Shown piece after piece: positions 62,849-64,000 of a DNA stretch of 64,000 nt; position 1 is the stretch's first letter; each line of letters starts with the position of its first letter. The notes below the pieces were generated by a model. It was not told the origin of the DNA, searched no databases, and saw only the letters and a list, made by a program, of their open reading frames with translations. Where the stretch lies: assembly GCA_031549885.1 (NCBI GenBank), contig JAVBPD010000071.1, forward strand, positions 21,972 to 85,971, read 5' to 3'. Position numbers and translations under genes: made by a program. The stretch comes from WQUF01 sp031549885 (GTDB taxonomy: Bacteria > Bacillota > Clostridia > Clostridiales > Clostridiaceae).

Positions 62849-63820
62849 TTATCTTACAACTGTTATAGTAACTGTTTTAGAAACAGTTCTGCCATTAGCA
62901 CCTTTAACGCTATAAGTTAATTTAGTCTTGCCTAAAACGCCTGTATTAACTTTCCCATAAACTGTAACTTTATTAGTTAAATCTGCTCCTTTTCCAGCAT
63001 TGTCTCTAGCTGTAACGCCTTGCATTATATTAAATTTAGTTCTGATTCTAATTGTTCTGTCATTTGCATATATAACTGCATCTTTAATAGTAGCTGGTGG
63101 AGGTGTTGGTGGTTTAACAGGTGTATAACATCCTGCTGCAGTGTAAAATGCTTTAACAGAAGTTAAGAAATTTGCATAATTTGTAAAGGTTGTGCTTAAG
63201 GCAGCAGCGTTTACAAGCCCTGTTGCAGAATTTTGTGAAAAGTTAACTATATTTAATTGTGTTCCTGGTATACCTGCTTTGTAGCTTACATTTAGGTAAA
63301 GTTTATCATAATAAGTTCCAGTTTTATCAAGAGTTTTAACCTGTTGATTAACAACTTGACTAACTAATGATAAATTAACCAGCCCTGGAATTGAAGCTCT
63401 AATTAAATCTGCCTTTATTCTGCTAACAGCACCAGTATCTTTAACATAAGCAACTGTGCCAGCTGGGAAATTAAAGTAAAATGGGCCAGTATAAGGCTTC
63501 TCAGATCCATCTACAAAAGCAAGTCCTGAAGCATCAGCGGCAGCAGCTCTTGCAGCTTGAATAGCATAATCTAATGTTGAAGTCGGTATACAAACTTTTG
63601 AAAAACTAAGAGCAACTGCTTGTTGCGCACTACCAAACACACTAGCTTTAGATACCATATCGGTATATTGTCTAGTAGCTTGATTCATTTTAGGCGTTGT
63701 GGTTTGAGTTGTTGATGGAGTCCTACTAGATAAAGTAGTTGCTCCAATACCGCTAGTTAAAAGCATAATTCCCATGGCAGTAATTGAAACCACCTTAGTT
63801 AAAATTTTAAAATTTTTCAT
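62849..63820 (-). CDS. Exported protein with C-terminal DUF5011-like domain
   Basis: A 323-residue protein with a signal peptide (~1-27), a Ser/Thr/Gln linker, a ~180-residue N-terminal domain that I do not recognise (Ala-rich, two Cys), a Pro-rich hinge (KPPTPPPAT) and a DUF5011/Ig-like domain (~246-323) matching those of the Cys-repeat protein. It has no sorting tail. ATG 63820 has AAAGGGAG upstream. It may be secreted or held by non-covalent wall binding. Confidence 0.78.
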   Translation of the reverse strand: MKNFKILTKVVSITAMGIMLLTSGIGATTLSSRTPSTTQTTTPKMNQATRQYTDMVSKASVFGSAQQAVALSFSKVCIPTSTLDYAIQAARAAAADASGLAFVDGSEKPYTGPFYFNFPAGTVAYVKDTGAVSRIKADLIRASIPGLVNLSLVSQVVNQQVKTLDKTGTYYDKLYLNVSYKAGIPGTQLNIVNFSQNSATGLVNAAALSTTFTNYANFLTSVKAFYTAAGCYTPVKPPTPPPATIKDAVIYANDRTIRIRTKFNIMQGVTARDNAGKGADLTNKVTVYGKVNTGVLGKTKLTYSVKGANGRTVSKTVTITVVR

Positions 63821-64000
63821 ACTTCTAATTCTCCCTTTTATTTATATATTTTTTTTAGTATGCACATTTATTATACTATTAGCTATTATTTTAGTCAATA
63901 TAATTTAAATAATATTAATAATTTTATAAATTATATTTTGTATAAAATTTATATTATGTATATAATGATATAAAAAGTTTATAATTAACTATTTTTTTAA

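Overview
The window looks like chromosomal DNA of a low-GC, Gram-positive anaerobe, most likely a Clostridium or close relative. The evidence is AT-rich DNA with strong AGGAGG/GAGGTGA ribosome sites and frequent TTG/GTG starts, Wood-Ljungdahl-type folate genes (Fhs and an FchA-like protein), a flavodiiron protein, a 1422-residue CoA-dehydratase-activase-type protein, a SufS/SufU pair, and class D sortases with LPxTG-type surface proteins. No rRNA, tRNA, CRISPR array or intact insertion sequence was seen.

Region 1 (1-17.2 kb) is two divergent gene sets around a ~0.7-kb AT-rich spacer. On the minus strand (8103 to 1) lie an 8-oxoguanine-deaminase-like amidohydrolase, a UroD-type methyltransferase fused to a thioredoxin-like domain, a CobW GTPase, a corrinoid protein, an MtmB-type methyltransferase with Thr where pyrrolysine sits, a PucR-type regulator, and a second CobW GTPase cut by the window edge. 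On the plus strand (8826 to 17195) lie a three-subunit xanthine-dehydrogenase-type enzyme and a complete BMP-type nucleoside ABC transporter. My reading is one catabolic unit: import of an N-methylated purine or related heterocycle, corrinoid-dependent demethylation, deamination/hydroxylation of the ring, and entry of the methyl group into the folate C1 pool. This is inference, but the gene set is unusual and is the main candidate for an undescribed system.

Region 2 (17.3-27.7 kb) holds an unknown membrane protein and three exported surface proteins: a VWA/SpaA-type adhesin and two DUF11-repeat proteins. All three end in LPxTG-like motifs, but with missing or very short membrane anchors. Region 3 (28-30.3 kb) is fhs-fchA with a strong promoter and double terminator. 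Region 4 (30.6-53.6 kb) is mixed housekeeping and accessory genes: HAD phosphatases, a GH25 lysozyme, an AmmeMemoRadiSam pair, an exported rhodanese, a GT2-GtrA glycosyltransferase, an IS256-like transposase remnant, the giant activase, secA-prfB (with the RF2 programmed frameshift), sufS-sufU, a DUF402 protein, a small-multidrug-export family protein and a flavodiiron protein.

Region 5 (53.8-64 kb) starts with rho and a Cof-type phosphatase, then returns to the cell surface: two class D sortases with a membrane protein, a protein with eleven Cys/Asn/Thr-rich 9-residue repeats and DUF5011-like domains, a penicillin-binding-protein-like serine hydrolase, and another DUF5011-type exported protein. 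The sortases may anchor the surface proteins of regions 2 and 5.
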